From Ralstonia soli (GTDB taxonomy: Bacteria; Pseudomonadota; Gammaproteobacteria; Burkholderiales; Burkholderiaceae): DNA of 64,000 nucleotides. This document shows positions 8,939-17,516 of this stretch, piece by piece. The translations under genes and the position numbers were made by a program. The notes under the pieces are model-generated. The model searched no databases. It was not told the origin of the DNA and worked only from the letters and a program-made list of their open reading frames with translations. The stretch covers positions 434,001 to 498,000 of the forward strand of contig NZ_JAMXHT010000002.1 in NCBI RefSeq assembly GCF_023955655.1, given 5' to 3'. Position 1 is the stretch's first letter. Every line of letters starts with the position of its first letter.

Positions 8939-9724
8939 GTGGAGGCGGCTGTCTGCCGGCGCGCGCGTCCGCTGCTCGGCACGCTTGTCGACGTGCAAGC
9001 CGAAGGCCCGGATGCGGACGCGGCCGTGGCGGCGGCGTTCGACGAGATTGCCGCCGTGCATGCGCTGCTCAGCTTTCATGCGCACGACAGCGAGTTGCAA
9101 GCGATCAATCGCGCGACGCCCGGCACGCGGCTGCAGGTCGATCCACGAACGCTGGCTGTGCTGCGGCTTGCGGCGATGTTGTATGCCGGATCGGCACGGG
9201 CGTTCGATTGCCGTGTCGGTTCGCCGCAAGCGTTGTTGGCCGACGCGCGTTTTCCTGTGGGGTTCGATGGCGACATCGTCATCAAGCAGACCCATGCATC
9301 GATGGACCTCGGCGGCATCGCCAAGGGGCATGCCGTGGATTGCGCGATCGAGGTGCTGCGCGGGTTCGCCACCGAACGCGCTGTCGTGAATGCCGGTGGG
9401 GACCTTCGCCACCATGGCGCCCGGCCGATGACGGTGCAGGTGCGTGATCCACGCAATGCGGCGCGCGTTGCGGCGTCGGTGGTGCTCGACAACGCGGCGC
9501 TTGCGAGTTCGACTGCCGGTGGTTTGGGCGCGCGTATGGAGAGCGCTTCGCGCATTCATGATGCCGAGAGGGCGCCTGTTCCGGCGCTGGCTGGCGCAAC
9601 CGTGCACGCACCCACCTGCATGCTGGCCGATGCGTTGACCAAGGTCGTGCTGGCCACGGGTGATGTTGCGCATCCGCTGCTGGCGCGGTACGGCGCGGCG
9701 GTGGCCCTATACTCGCCAACTTAG
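8939..9724 (+). CDS. apbE: ApbE-type FAD:protein FMN transferase
   Basis: A 261-aa ApbE-family enzyme that cleaves FAD and attaches FMN to a Ser or Thr of an exported flavoprotein. Recognisable segments are RPLLGTLVDVQ (family MGTxx), AVHALLSFHAHDSELQAIN, the substrate loop MDLGGIAKGHAVD, the VNAGGDLR motif and the C-terminal ADALTKVVLATG. The start is taken as GTG 8939, 8 bases after the FMN-protein stop, because no ATG exists near and upstream residues are a shadow of the previous gene. No clear signal peptide is seen, so it may act before export or be delivered in an unusual way. That is odd for a family with many lipoproteins. Confidence 0.85.
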   Translation: MEAAVCRRARPLLGTLVDVQAEGPDADAAVAAAFDEIAAVHALLSFHAHDSELQAINRATPGTRLQVDPRTLAVLRLAAMLYAGSARAFDCRVGSPQALLADARFPVGFDGDIVIKQTHASMDLGGIAKGHAVDCAIEVLRGFATERAVVNAGGDLRHHGARPMTVQVRDPRNAARVAASVVLDNAALASSTAGGLGARMESASRIHDAERAPVPALAGATVHAPTCMLADALTKVVLATGDVAHPLLARYGAAVALYSPT

Positions 9725-9754
9725 CTCGCCGCGTTAACCGGTTGTCCGCACGTC

Positions 9755-10234
9755 ATGTCCGCTCCTCCCCGTTTTTCCCACCATCTGCGTGAAAGCGCGT
9801 TTCGCCTCAGCCGCCGCCGGCGATGGGCGGTGTATGGCGTATTTACCGTGCTGCTGGTGACGGGCCTCGTCTGGCTGGCGCTGCATTTTCTGGACGATGG
9901 CAGCGAGGGCGGCATGCTGGCGCTGGCGTGGAGCATGAAGCTGCACGGCGCAGCCGCCATGGCCGCGTTGTATCTGCTGGGTATGCTGTGGGGCCCGCAT
10001 ATCCGCAACGCGTGGGTGCGTCGACGTAACCGTGCGGCCGGCACCGTGTTCGGCACGCTGACAGCCGTGCTGGTGGCGACGGGCTATGCGCTGTACTACG
10101 TCAACGGCGAGCTGCCGCGCCAGGGGGCGGAAATCCTGCACTGGGTGGCGGGCGGCATCGTGTGCATTGCCCTGTGGGTGCACATCGTGATCGGGCGCCG
10201 CAAGCGCAAGGCGGGGCCGGCGTTCCAGATGTGA
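9755..10234 (+). CDS. Four-helix inner-membrane cytochrome b-like protein (DUF4405-like)
   Basis: A 159-aa integral membrane protein with four predicted helices near residues 24-44, 57-77, 93-114 and 131-150. Histidines lie in or at the ends of helices (KLHGAAA, GPHIRN, ILHWVAGG, LWVHIVIG), a pattern like small di-haem b cytochromes of the DUF4405/cytochrome b561 type. Basic N- and C-termini (RLSRRRRWAVY and GRRKRKAGP) put both ends in the cytoplasm. It follows apbE by 30 bases and would be the natural electron entry point from the quinone pool to the flavinylated periplasmic protein. Haem binding is inferred only from the helix histidines. Confidence 0.7.
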   Translation: MSAPPRFSHHLRESAFRLSRRRRWAVYGVFTVLLVTGLVWLALHFLDDGSEGGMLALAWSMKLHGAAAMAALYLLGMLWGPHIRNAWVRRRNRAAGTVFGTLTAVLVATGYALYYVNGELPRQGAEILHWVAGGIVCIALWVHIVIGRRKRKAGPAFQM

Positions 10235-10237
10235 GTG

Positions 10238-11146
10238 TCAGGCGGGCTGCTCAGACCCGCCCTGCAGCAGCGGCGTGGCAGCCGCGAATTCGGCCAGATG
10301 CTCCAGCAGCGTGCGCACCTTGCGCGGCAACTGCTGCTGCGGCCAGACCGCATAGATTTGCCGCTGGGGCGTACGCCATTCCGGCAGCAGACGTACGAGC
10401 CGGCCCGCCTCCAGCGCCTGATGGCAGAGCGTGAGCGGGCAATACAGCAAGCCGAGGCCGTTTTCCGCCAGCGTGACACCCAGTTCAATGTCGTTCAGGT
10501 CGCATCGGCCCCGAGGTTGCATCTCCACGGTTTCCTTGCCATCGGCCGAGGTGAACCGCCAAGTGGACAGCGGCGACGACACCAGCAACCGATGCGTTGC
10601 CAACTCACGCGGATGTGCGGGTGCACCGTGTTCGGCAAGGTAGGCGGGCGATGCCACCAACACCATCTCGATCACGCCGAGCCGCCGCTGCCGCAACTTC
10701 GGGTCGTCCTGCGGGCCGACGCGGATGGCGAGATCGGCGCCATGCCGCCACACGTCTTCGTTGCGGTTGCTCAGTGACAGCTCCAGCCGAATCTCGGGCC
10801 ATGCGGCCAGGAAGCTGGCATACGCGGGGGCGAGCAGCCCGCGCGACAGGTTGACCGGCGCCAGCACGCGCAGGGTGCCCTTGACCTGGTTGAGATCGTC
10901 GTCGAGCGTGGCGGTGGTCTGCGCGAGCGCGGTCAACAGCGGCCGGCATTGCTCGTAGTACTGCAGGCCTTCGGGCGTCGGCTTCAGGCTGCGCGCGCTG
11001 CGCAGCAGGAGCTGGCAGCCGAGCAGGCCCTCCAGCTTCTGCAGGCGCCGCGTGAGCGTGGCGGGCGGCAGATTGGCGTGCCGGGCCGCTGCCTGCAGGC
11101 TGCCGTGGTCCACGATGGAAACGAAGAGGGCCAAGTCGTCTAGCAT
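10238..11146 (-). CDS. LysR-family transcriptional regulator
   Basis: A 302-aa LysR-type regulator. It has an N-terminal winged helix-turn-helix (MLDDLALFVSIVDHGSLQAAARHANLPPATLTRRLQ), then a periplasmic-binding-protein-like effector domain (for example LAIRVGPQDDPKLRQRRLG, the usual conserved stretch). Members of this subgroup typically regulate a divergent gene and themselves. It is convergent with the membrane-cytochrome operon, ending only 3 bases from it, and divergent from the small membrane protein at 11253. That gene is therefore the likely target. The effector molecule is unknown. Confidence 0.92.
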   Translation of the reverse strand: MLDDLALFVSIVDHGSLQAAARHANLPPATLTRRLQKLEGLLGCQLLLRSARSLKPTPEGLQYYEQCRPLLTALAQTTATLDDDLNQVKGTLRVLAPVNLSRGLLAPAYASFLAAWPEIRLELSLSNRNEDVWRHGADLAIRVGPQDDPKLRQRRLGVIEMVLVASPAYLAEHGAPAHPRELATHRLLVSSPLSTWRFTSADGKETVEMQPRGRCDLNDIELGVTLAENGLGLLYCPLTLCHQALEAGRLVRLLPEWRTPQRQIYAVWPQQQLPRKVRTLLEHLAEFAAATPLLQGGSEQPA

Positions 11147-11147
11147 G

Positions 11148-11198
11148 ATTCCATTTTCGGAATTTAAGTTTCAATAAACGTCTATGGTTTCTTGAAAC
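11148..11198. promoter_or_regulatory. Putative LysR operator region in the divergent intergenic space
   Basis: Between lysR (starting 11146) and the DUF2798 gene (11253) there are two inverted repeats. ATTCC (11148-11152) pairs with GGAAT (11159-11163), and GTTTCAA (11168-11174) pairs with TTGAAAC (11192-11198). The position and dyad symmetry fit a LysR recognition and activation site. This is an inference from layout. Confidence 0.45.
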
Positions 11199-11252
11199 GC
11201 GGTTGTCTAGCATACCGTCAATCACATTTGACGGCTTGCAAGGAGAACCGCC

Positions 11253-11504
11253 ATGTCGATCCCCGTTTCTACGCCCACCCGCCTTCGTGTCACCTTTGCC
11301 TGGTTGATGTCCGGCCTCATGTCGCTCTTGATGACCGGCTGGATCGGTTGGATCAACGCCGGGATGAGCTCGGACTTCCTCGCCCGCTGGGCACATGCAT
11401 TCGTGCTGGCCTGGCCGGCCGCTTTCACGATCGTGCTGATTGCCGCGCCCACGGTGCAGCGTCTGACGCAGCGTCTTGTGACAGCCGACGCAATGCAGCC
11501 CTGA
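11253..11504 (+). CDS. DUF2798-family small membrane protein
   Basis: An 83-aa protein with two transmembrane helices (near residues 12-34 and 44-65). The repeated hydrophobic pattern with conserved-type segments LMSGLMSLLMTGWIGWINAG and ARWAHAFVLAWPAAFTIVLIAAPTV is characteristic of DUF2798 proteins, small two-helix membrane proteins of unknown role often placed next to a LysR regulator. AAGGAG precedes the ATG at good spacing. It is divergent from the LysR gene and probably controlled by it. Confidence 0.8.
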   Translation: MSIPVSTPTRLRVTFAWLMSGLMSLLMTGWIGWINAGMSSDFLARWAHAFVLAWPAAFTIVLIAAPTVQRLTQRLVTADAMQP

Positions 11505-11594
11505 AAAAGAAATCGGCCCACCGGGAGGACGGTGAGCCGAAAGTTGACAGCAGGAAAGACCGATGAAATCGGTAAGACACCGGGCTGGCAGCAT

Positions 11595-11693
11595 GCGGAT
11601 TTCCCAATCGCAACATCCCCAGCCCTTTCCGCGCAAGACGGCGCCGGCGCGGCAATCCGACGATCCGGCCCGAAGCGCGGATTTCCCCATCGC
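11595..11693. repeat. Pair of 17-bp direct repeats in a 440-base gene-free stretch
   Basis: The stretch 11505-11944 holds no convincing gene. Within it, GCGGATTTCCCAATCGC (11595-11611) and GCGGATTTCCCCATCGC (11677-11693) are direct repeats with one mismatch, 82 bases apart. Short frames on both strands here lack protein-like composition and ribosome sites. A regulatory RNA or protein-binding pair is possible but unsupported. Confidence 0.5.
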
Positions 11694-11944
11694 GCTCCCA
11701 GCCGATCCTTGCCGCGGCATTGCCGCCTGACACGTCCACCTGACACCCGACCGCCTCCGACTTGCACACCGGCGGAGGTCATCGCCAAGCAGTGATCGCA
11801 CTGTATTGCTCGCCGGCTTTCGTCAAACTTTCGGAACGCCCTGGGATTTACCCGCATGCGCCCATCACCGCGTCTACGTCAGGCCTAAGAAATCGTGCAG
11901 ATTGGGCAGGCAGAATGGCGGCTCGACCACAAAGACTGCCCACC

Positions 11945-12412
11945 ATGCCCGCACCCGCTGATCTGCTCGTCCGCCCCATCCGCCAAGACGACTACGCCGC
12001 CTGGAAACCCCTCTGGGATGGCTATAACGCGTTCTACGGACGCGCAGGCGAAACCGCCTTGCCCGATATCGTCACGCAGACGACATGGCAGCGCTTCCTC
12101 GATGCGCAGGAACCCGTCCATGCCATGGTCGCCGAGCGCGAAGGCGTGTTGCTGGGCATCGTGCATTTCCTTTTCCACCGCAGCACGACGCAGGTGCAGC
12201 TGACGTGCTATCTGCAGGATCTGTTCACCACCGAGGCGGCGCGCGGGCAGGGCGTCGGTCGGGCGTTGATCGAGGCGGTGTATCGGCGCGCGGCTGAGGC
12301 CGGCTTGCCCCGCGTCTACTGGCAGACGCACGAAACCAACGCGACAGCGATGACGCTGTACGACGCCATCGCCGAGAAATCCGGCTTCGTGGTCTACCGC
12401 AAGTTCCTGTAG
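11945..12412 (+). CDS. GNAT-family N-acetyltransferase
   Basis: A 155-aa GCN5-related acetyltransferase. The acetyl-CoA binding loop is visible as LFTTEAARGQGVGRALIEAVYRRA (motif A, Q/RxxGxG/A = RGQGVG), followed by YWQTHETNATAMTLYDAIAEKSGFVVYRK, the usual motif B with Asn and Tyr. The start ATG at 11945 gives the family N-terminus MPAPADLLVRPIRQDDYAAW. Upstream in-frame sequence to 11762 is not protein-like. It may acetylate a small amine or a protein N-terminus, but nothing in the context points to a substrate. It is convergent with the chemoreceptor ending at 12428. Confidence 0.9.
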   Translation: MPAPADLLVRPIRQDDYAAWKPLWDGYNAFYGRAGETALPDIVTQTTWQRFLDAQEPVHAMVAEREGVLLGIVHFLFHRSTTQVQLTCYLQDLFTTEAARGQGVGRALIEAVYRRAAEAGLPRVYWQTHETNATAMTLYDAIAEKSGFVVYRKFL

Positions 12413-12427
12413 CGCGGGCGTCAGGCG

Positions 12428-13966
12428 TCAGCCGGCGACGCGGAACACGCTCACCGCGCGCGTCAGTTCCTGCGCCTGCTCTTCCAGGGATTCAGCTGCG
12501 GCGGCGGCCTGCTCGACCAGCGCGGCGTTCTGCTGTGTGACCTGGTCCATCTGCGTCACCGCCTGGTTGACCTGCTCAATGCCGCTGCTCTGCTCGGCAG
12601 AGGCGGCGCTGATCTCGTCCATGATCTGCGTGACGCGGGCGATGGCTTGCACGATGCGCTCCATCGTCGTACCCGCTTCGCCCACCAGCGTGGAGCCTGT
12701 CGCCACACGCTCGGCCGACTCGCTAATCAACGCCTTGATCTCCTTGGCGGCCGCGGCGGAGCGCTGCGCCAGCGTGCGGACTTCGCCCGCCACCACGGCA
12801 AAGCCACGACCCTGCTCGCCCGCACGTGCTGCCTCCACTGCAGCGTTGAGCGCCAGGATGTTGGTCTGGAAGGCAATCCCTTCGATCACGCCGATGATGT
12901 CGACGATCTTGCGGCTGCTGTCGCTGATCGCATCCATGGTGGAAACCACGCGCGATACCACCTCGCCGCCCTGGCTGGCGGTGGCCGACGCATCGCCGGC
13001 CAGGGTGCTGGCATGACGGGCGTTGTCGGCGTTCTGCCGCACGATGCCGGTCAGCTGTTCCATGCTCGATGCGGTTTCTTCCAACGACGACGCCTGCTCT
13101 TCCGTGCGCTGCGACAGATCGGCATTGCCCGCCGCGATCTGCTTGGAAGCGACATTGATCTGCTCGATGCCCGACTGGATGCGCGCCACCGTACCGGTGA
13201 GCGTGGATTGCATCGTGTGCATGGCGTGCAGCAGGCTTGAGCGATCGTTCGTACGCAGCGCCACCGGCGCGGTCAGGTCGCCCTCGGCGATCTGCGTGCA
13301 GACAGCGGCGGCATAGCCAGGTTCACCGCCCAGGCTGTGCTTGATATTGCGGATCAGCGCGAGCATCAGCACCGTCAGCAGTAGGCCGATGCCCAGCACG
13401 ATGCCCGTGCCCTTGAGCGCGTTGTCGTGCAGCACGGCGTCGATGTCGTCGATATAGGCGCCGGTATAGACATGCCAATCCCACTCGGGGAGGTACTGGG
13501 CATAGGTGAGCTTGGGGACGGGTTTTTCGGTGCCCGGGCGTGGAAACTCGTATTGGATGAAACCGGTGCCGACCCCGATGATGCGCTTGACCGCCTGCAC
13601 ACCGGCAGGATCGTTGAGGCTGTCGACGTGCTGGTTCTCCGACGTGGGCTTGACCGGCAGCAGCAGGATGATCTGGCCCGACGTCATCACGCCGATGTAG
13701 CCGGCCTTGCCGAAGCGGATAGGCCGCAACGCTTCCAGTGCGGCACGCTTGGCGTCTTCCGCAGGCATGGCCTGTTTGGCGGCGCGCTCCTGATAGGACT
13801 TGATGATGGCGGTGGCGCTCTCGATCTGGTGCTGCAGGTCCAGGCGCTTCTCATCCATCATGGTCGCGCGGTTGGCCAGCAGGCCGATCGCCAGCAGCGC
13901 GATCAGGCATACCCACAGCAGCGCGAGCGTCGCGTACAGCTTGGCGTTCAAGGTCAGTTGTCTCAT
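12428..13966 (-). CDS. Methyl-accepting chemotaxis protein with single Cache sensor
   Basis: A 512-aa transmembrane chemoreceptor. After an N-terminal helix (residues 11-31) comes a periplasmic single-Cache-type domain with [39 protein letters not shown] and [20 protein letters not shown] second membrane helix ([26 protein letters not shown]), a HAMP-like linker and the cytoplasmic signalling hairpin ([22 protein letters not shown]) follow. The start ATG at 13966 is chosen because the preceding in-frame residues are not protein-like. This Cache subclass often senses small organic acids, though the ligand is not shown here. The C-terminus has no NWETF-type CheR tether. It is divergent from a second chemoreceptor. 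Confidence 0.93.
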   Translation of the reverse strand: MRQLTLNAKLYATLALLWVCLIALLAIGLLANRATMMDEKRLDLQHQIESATAIIKSYQERAAKQAMPAEDAKRAALEALRPIRFGKAGYIGVMTSGQIILLLPVKPTSENQHVDSLNDPAGVQAVKRIIGVGTGFIQYEFPRPGTEKPVPKLTYAQYLPEWDWHVYTGAYIDDIDAVLHDNALKGTGIVLGIGLLLTVLMLALIRNIKHSLGGEPGYAAAVCTQIAEGDLTAPVALRTNDRSSLLHAMHTMQSTLTGTVARIQSGIEQINVASKQIAAGNADLSQRTEEQASSLEETASSMEQLTGIVRQNADNARHASTLAGDASATASQGGEVVSRVVSTMDAISDSSRKIVDIIGVIEGIAFQTNILALNAAVEAARAGEQGRGFAVVAGEVRTLAQRSAAAAKEIKALISESAERVATGSTLVGEAGTTMERIVQAIARVTQIMDEISAASAEQSSGIEQVNQAVTQMDQVTQQNAALVEQAAAAAESLEEQAQELTRAVSVFRVAG

Positions 13967-14340
13967 GTTGTCGTTTTGGTCTGATGTAGAGCTGCGTCGC
14001 GCTCGGACCGGTGCAATGCCGGTCGCCTCCTTTGCGTGCGACGCATAGACATACGGCAACCAGTTGCATATCTGAAGGGTGTTTCCGGACGGGGCACCGA
14101 TCGCCCGCGGTGAAGGTGCGCTGCGATCGCAATACGAGGCGAGGCGCCGACCGATTGTGTTCATGTCGCCCAGCGGCTTCTGAGATGGCTGCGGCCGTTG
14201 AGGTCCGCCTAATCTTTTTGCGAAGGTGGCCGTTAGTTAACCATATACGGCACAGGGTTTTATATATGAAACATCTGGGCCCATTCAGATGGATGCGCGG
14301 ACGCTCCGCGCGTCGTGACACGCACCTGGATTTTTCCGAC
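13967..14340. promoter_or_regulatory. Divergent promoter region between two chemoreceptor genes
   Basis: These 374 bases carry no convincing gene. The half nearest the plus-strand receptor (about 14205-14270) is AT-rich, with a TTATATAT stretch that could hold a -10 element. I could not identify a confident flagellar sigma-28 site by eye. Confidence 0.35.
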
Positions 14341-15879
14341 ATGAATAAGTTGAGCATCAATGCGCGCATCGCGATCACCACGGGCTTCCTTGGTGTGTTG
14401 TTGATCGCATCAGGGGTATTTGGGGTGCTGGGCATGGCCCGCAGCAACCGGACCCAGCACGAAGCCTATGCCGTGCATTTCGCTTCCGTTGTGGCGCTGG
14501 GCAAGTCCGGCACGGCCATGTCGCGGGCGCGTTTTGGCCTGGACTGGGCCATGAGCAACCCCAATTCACCGCAGTTGCTGCCGCAGCTCGATCGCGCCCG
14601 CGTATTGCTGGATGAGTCCGACCAATGGTGGGAGCGCTTTCGCCAACTGCCTAAGACGCCGGAACTGCGTCGTCTGACCGACGATCTTGGCACCAAGCGC
14701 ACGGCCGTGCTGCGCGAGGGCATTGGGCAATTGATGCAGGCCATTCGTGCAGGCGATACCGCTTGGATGACCGAGGCACGCGCCAGTCACCTGATTGGTC
14801 TCTACACCGCCATGAACAACAGCCAGGGCACGCTCGAGCAGTACCTGAGCGCCGCCGCCAAAGAGGCGACCGACCATTCCGAGGCGCTCTTCCGCATGCT
14901 GTTGATTGGCAGCGCGATCAGCATCGCCCTGGGGCTGCTGGTCGCCTTCTATAGCTGGTGGAGCTTGCGGCGCGCCATCATGGCGCCGCTCAACGCGGCC
15001 CTCACACAGTTTGACGCGATCGCCGCGGGCGAGCTGACCACGCGTAGCACGATCCGCTCTGACGACGAGATGGGCATGCTGCTGCGTGGGCTGGCGAAGA
15101 TGCAGGACAAGCTCGGCGCCACCGTCACTACGGTCAGGTCCGGCGCCCATTCCATTGCGTCTTCCACGGAGCAGATTGCTGCCGGCAACATGGATCTGTC
15201 TGCGCGCACGGAGCGCCAGGCGGCTTCGCTGGAAGAGACCGCCTCAGCCATGGAGCAACTCACCTCCACCGTGCAATTGAATGCGGAGAACGCGCAGCAG
15301 GCGAGTGACCTGGCGGCAAGCGCCGCCTCCATGACGGCGCGCGGCCGCGAGGCCGTCGACAGCATGGTAGGCACCATGCGGACCATTCATGCCGGCTCGG
15401 CCAAGATGATCGGCATCATTTCCACCATCGAGGGGATCGCGTTCCAGACCAACATCCTGGCGCTCAATGCGGCGGTGGAAGCTGCGCGTGCGGGTGAGGA
15501 GGGTCGTGGATTCGCCGTGGTCGCGGGGGAAGTCCGGAATCTGGCGCAGCGGTCAGCGGCGGCGGCCAAGGAGATCGGCGCGCTGATCGCCGAATCCACC
15601 TCGCAGGTACAGCGCGCGGCAGGCACCGCCGACGGCGCCGGCAGCACGATGAGCGAGATTGAGGCGGCCATCGGCAAGGTGGCGCATATCGCCGGCGAGA
15701 TCGCGATTGCCTCGCGCGAGCAAAGCGATGGCATCCGCCAGGCGAGCGTGGCGGTCTCACAGATGGATGAGGTCACGCAGCAGAATGCCGCGCTGGTAGA
15801 AGAGGGCGCGGCTGCAGCCGCTTCGTTGGCGGAGCAGGCTCAGCGTCTGAGCGCCGTAACGGCAGGGTTCAAGGTCTAA
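14341..15879 (+). CDS. Methyl-accepting chemotaxis protein with four-helix-bundle (TarH-like) sensor
   Basis: A 512-aa chemoreceptor of the Tar/Tsr architecture: TM1 (residues 9-31), a helical periplasmic domain with W and R residues ([31 protein letters not shown]), TM2 ([21 protein letters not shown]), HAMP, and the signalling tip [22 protein letters not shown]. The ATG at 14341 gives the usual beginning [10 protein letters not shown]. An in-frame ATG at 14266 is preceded by no ribosome site. The ligand domain differs from the neighbouring Cache receptor, so the pair sense different chemicals. The signalling domains are near-identical in the tip, as expected for one chemotaxis array. Confidence 0.93.
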   Translation: MNKLSINARIAITTGFLGVLLIASGVFGVLGMARSNRTQHEAYAVHFASVVALGKSGTAMSRARFGLDWAMSNPNSPQLLPQLDRARVLLDESDQWWERFRQLPKTPELRRLTDDLGTKRTAVLREGIGQLMQAIRAGDTAWMTEARASHLIGLYTAMNNSQGTLEQYLSAAAKEATDHSEALFRMLLIGSAISIALGLLVAFYSWWSLRRAIMAPLNAALTQFDAIAAGELTTRSTIRSDDEMGMLLRGLAKMQDKLGATVTTVRSGAHSIASSTEQIAAGNMDLSARTERQAASLEETASAMEQLTSTVQLNAENAQQASDLAASAASMTARGREAVDSMVGTMRTIHAGSAKMIGIISTIEGIAFQTNILALNAAVEAARAGEEGRGFAVVAGEVRNLAQRSAAAAKEIGALIAESTSQVQRAAGTADGAGSTMSEIEAAIGKVAHIAGEIAIASREQSDGIRQASVAVSQMDEVTQQNAALVEEGAAAAASLAEQAQRLSAVTAGFKV

Positions 15880-16033
15880 CGGCCCCCTTCTCGCAAATCA
15901 CCCGAGACAGGGCCACGTGCATGCGCGACCTTTGGTCCGCGCGATCCTCAAAAACGACGAATAAGGGTAATCCCGCATCTCCGATTTCGAAGACGCGGAC
16001 TATAGTTGCACCTGTGTTCCAGATATTAACAGA

Positions 16034-16060
16034 CGTTTCATAGGTAAAACAAGCGAAACG
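16034..16060. promoter_or_regulatory. Imperfect dyad upstream of the catabolic operon, probable IclR operator
   Basis: CGTTTCATAGGTAAAACA (from 16034) resembles the perfect palindrome found before the porin at 28943, matching 12 of its 18 positions. A further GCGAAACG at 16053-16060 restores an inverted half-site pair CGTTTC...GAAACG. It lies just before the first gene of the operon that contains an IclR regulator. The binding protein is inferred from context. Confidence 0.5.
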
Positions 16061-16077
16061 TGATGGAGTCGACAAAA

Positions 16078-16380
16078 ATGCAGCCGCAATTCAATCCCGA
16101 CCTCGCTCCGTGGGAGCCGATTTCTCCGAACAACGTCGCTGGCAAGGGTCGCATCGAGCGCCCGGGCCACGTCGCCAATCTGGTCTGGCAGACGCGCGCT
16201 GCCGAGCCGACCGCCTATGAGAACCAGCTCGGCGATTCGCTGGAAGCGGCGTTCCTGGGTGGCGCGCAGACGCCGGCCGACATCGTTGCCGTGCTGAACG
16301 AGCGCGGCCCGCGTAACGCCGCCGGCGACGCCTGGACGGAAGAGGCGTTCCTGGCCGAGATGCGCCGCCTGGGCGCCTGA
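16078..16380 (+). CDS. Small protein preceding a Rieske oxygenase (recombinase-like helix-turn-helix family)
   Basis: A 100-aa soluble protein starting MQPQFNPDLAPWEPISPNNVAGKGRIERPGHVANLVWQTR, with a C-terminal half (AAFLGGAQTPADIVAVLNERGPRNAAGDAWTEEAFLAEMRRLGA) like a small helix-turn-helix of the resolvase-type recognition region. I recall this family from genes placed next to Rieske oxygenase subunits, but its role is not known to me. The ATG at 16078 is favoured because GGAG lies 11 bases upstream. GTG 16060 and ATG 16063 are alternatives. Being first in the operon it could be a regulator or a small oxygenase accessory protein. Confidence 0.65.
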   Translation: MQPQFNPDLAPWEPISPNNVAGKGRIERPGHVANLVWQTRAAEPTAYENQLGDSLEAAFLGGAQTPADIVAVLNERGPRNAAGDAWTEEAFLAEMRRLGA

Positions 16381-16448
16381 TCACTACAGATTCGACGCCG
16401 TATTGCCCACTGAGGCGGCCGGCGCAACCCCATCAAGCGAGGCAAGCA

Positions 16449-17516
16449 ATGGAAGGCAACAAGGAAGCGCAGAAGGAAGCGCGCATCAACACCGGTCTGC
16501 GCAACTACTGGTATCCGGTGGCGGCGTCGTGGAACGTGAAGAACGCCCCGGTGGGCATCACGCGCCTGAGCCAGAACATCGTGCTGTGGCGCGATACCGC
16601 AGGCCAGGTGCATGCGCTGGAAGACCGCTGCCCGCACCGCGGCGCACGCCTGTCGATGGGCTGGAACCTGGGCGACCACGTGGCCTGCTGGTACCACGGC
16701 GTTGAAGTGAACGGCCAAGGCACGGTCACGAGCGTGCCGGCAGTCGACAGCTGCCCGATGGAAGGCAAGACCTGCGTGCGCAGCTACCCGGTGCAGGAAC
16801 GCGCCGGCGCCATCTTCCTGTGGTTTGGCGACAAGGCGCCGTCTGAGTACGACGATGCCGTCGGCACGCTGCGCCTGCCCGAAGAGCTGACCAGCGACGA
16901 GCACAGCCACTTCCTCTGCTACGCGCACTGGAACGTCAACTACCGCTATGCCATCGACAACGTCATGGACCCGATGCACGGCGCGTACCTGCACGCCGTG
17001 TCGCACTCGATGGCCAGCGGCGAGAAGAAGGCCGTGATGGAAGTGGTCGAGACCGACCACGGGATCATGTTCCAGAAGACCGGCCAGCGCGGCGTGAACT
17101 TCGATTGGACCGAGTTTGGCGAGACCGGCACGATGTGGCTGCGCCTGTCGATTCCGTATCAGCCGAAGGTTGGCCCCGGCGGCCCGTTCACCATCGTCGG
17201 CATCGCCACGCCGGTGGACGAACAGCATTGCATCGTCTACTTCTGGCGCACGCGCCACGTGCAAGGCTGGGAGCGCGACGTGTGGCGCTTCCTGTATCGC
17301 AACCGACTGGAAGGCCTGCACTGGGATGTGCTCGAGCAGGACCGCGTGGTGCTCGAATCGATGGCGCCCGAAGCGCGCGACCACGAAACGCTGTACCAGC
17401 ACGACATCGGCATCACGCGTATCCGCCGCATCCTGGCCCGCCGTGCTGCAGCCGAGCTGGCTGACGCGCCGGTCGCCATGCTCAAGCCCATTGCTTCGGA
17501 AGCCCAACATGCCTGA
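16449..17516 (+). CDS. Rieske non-haem iron oxygenase, large (terminal oxygenase) subunit
   Basis: A 355-aa terminal oxygenase of the VanA/phthalate-dioxygenase group. The Rieske [2Fe-2S] ligands are Cys61-His63 (CPHRGA) and Cys80-His83 (CWYHG). The mononuclear iron ligands are His177 and His182 in DPMHGAYLH, with Asp174 in the electron-bridge position. Such single-type-subunit oxygenases demethylate or hydroxylate aromatic acids, taking electrons from a VanB-type reductase. One is encoded at 27923 at the other end of the same cluster. The substrate is not readable from sequence. The gene overlaps the next by 8 bases, showing translational coupling. Confidence 0.92.
   Translation: MEGNKEAQKEARINTGLRNYWYPVAASWNVKNAPVGITRLSQNIVLWRDTAGQVHALEDRCPHRGARLSMGWNLGDHVACWYHGVEVNGQGTVTSVPAVDSCPMEGKTCVRSYPVQERAGAIFLWFGDKAPSEYDDAVGTLRLPEELTSDEHSHFLCYAHWNVNYRYAIDNVMDPMHGAYLHAVSHSMASGEKKAVMEVVETDHGIMFQKTGQRGVNFDWTEFGETGTMWLRLSIPYQPKVGPGGPFTIVGIATPVDEQHCIVYFWRTRHVQGWERDVWRFLYRNRLEGLHWDVLEQDRVVLESMAPEARDHETLYQHDIGITRIRRILARRAAAELADAPVAMLKPIASEAQHA

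Noticed and set aside
11532-11795. An 87-aa plus-strand frame in the stretch between DUF2798 and the acetyltransferase
   Set aside because: Pro/Arg/Ser-rich, without a convincing start context, and overlapped by equally poor frames on the other strand.
15995-16033. A possible sigma-70 promoter (TTGCAC) before the catabolic operon
   Set aside because: The -10 spacing does not fit well, so I list only the operator-like dyad.
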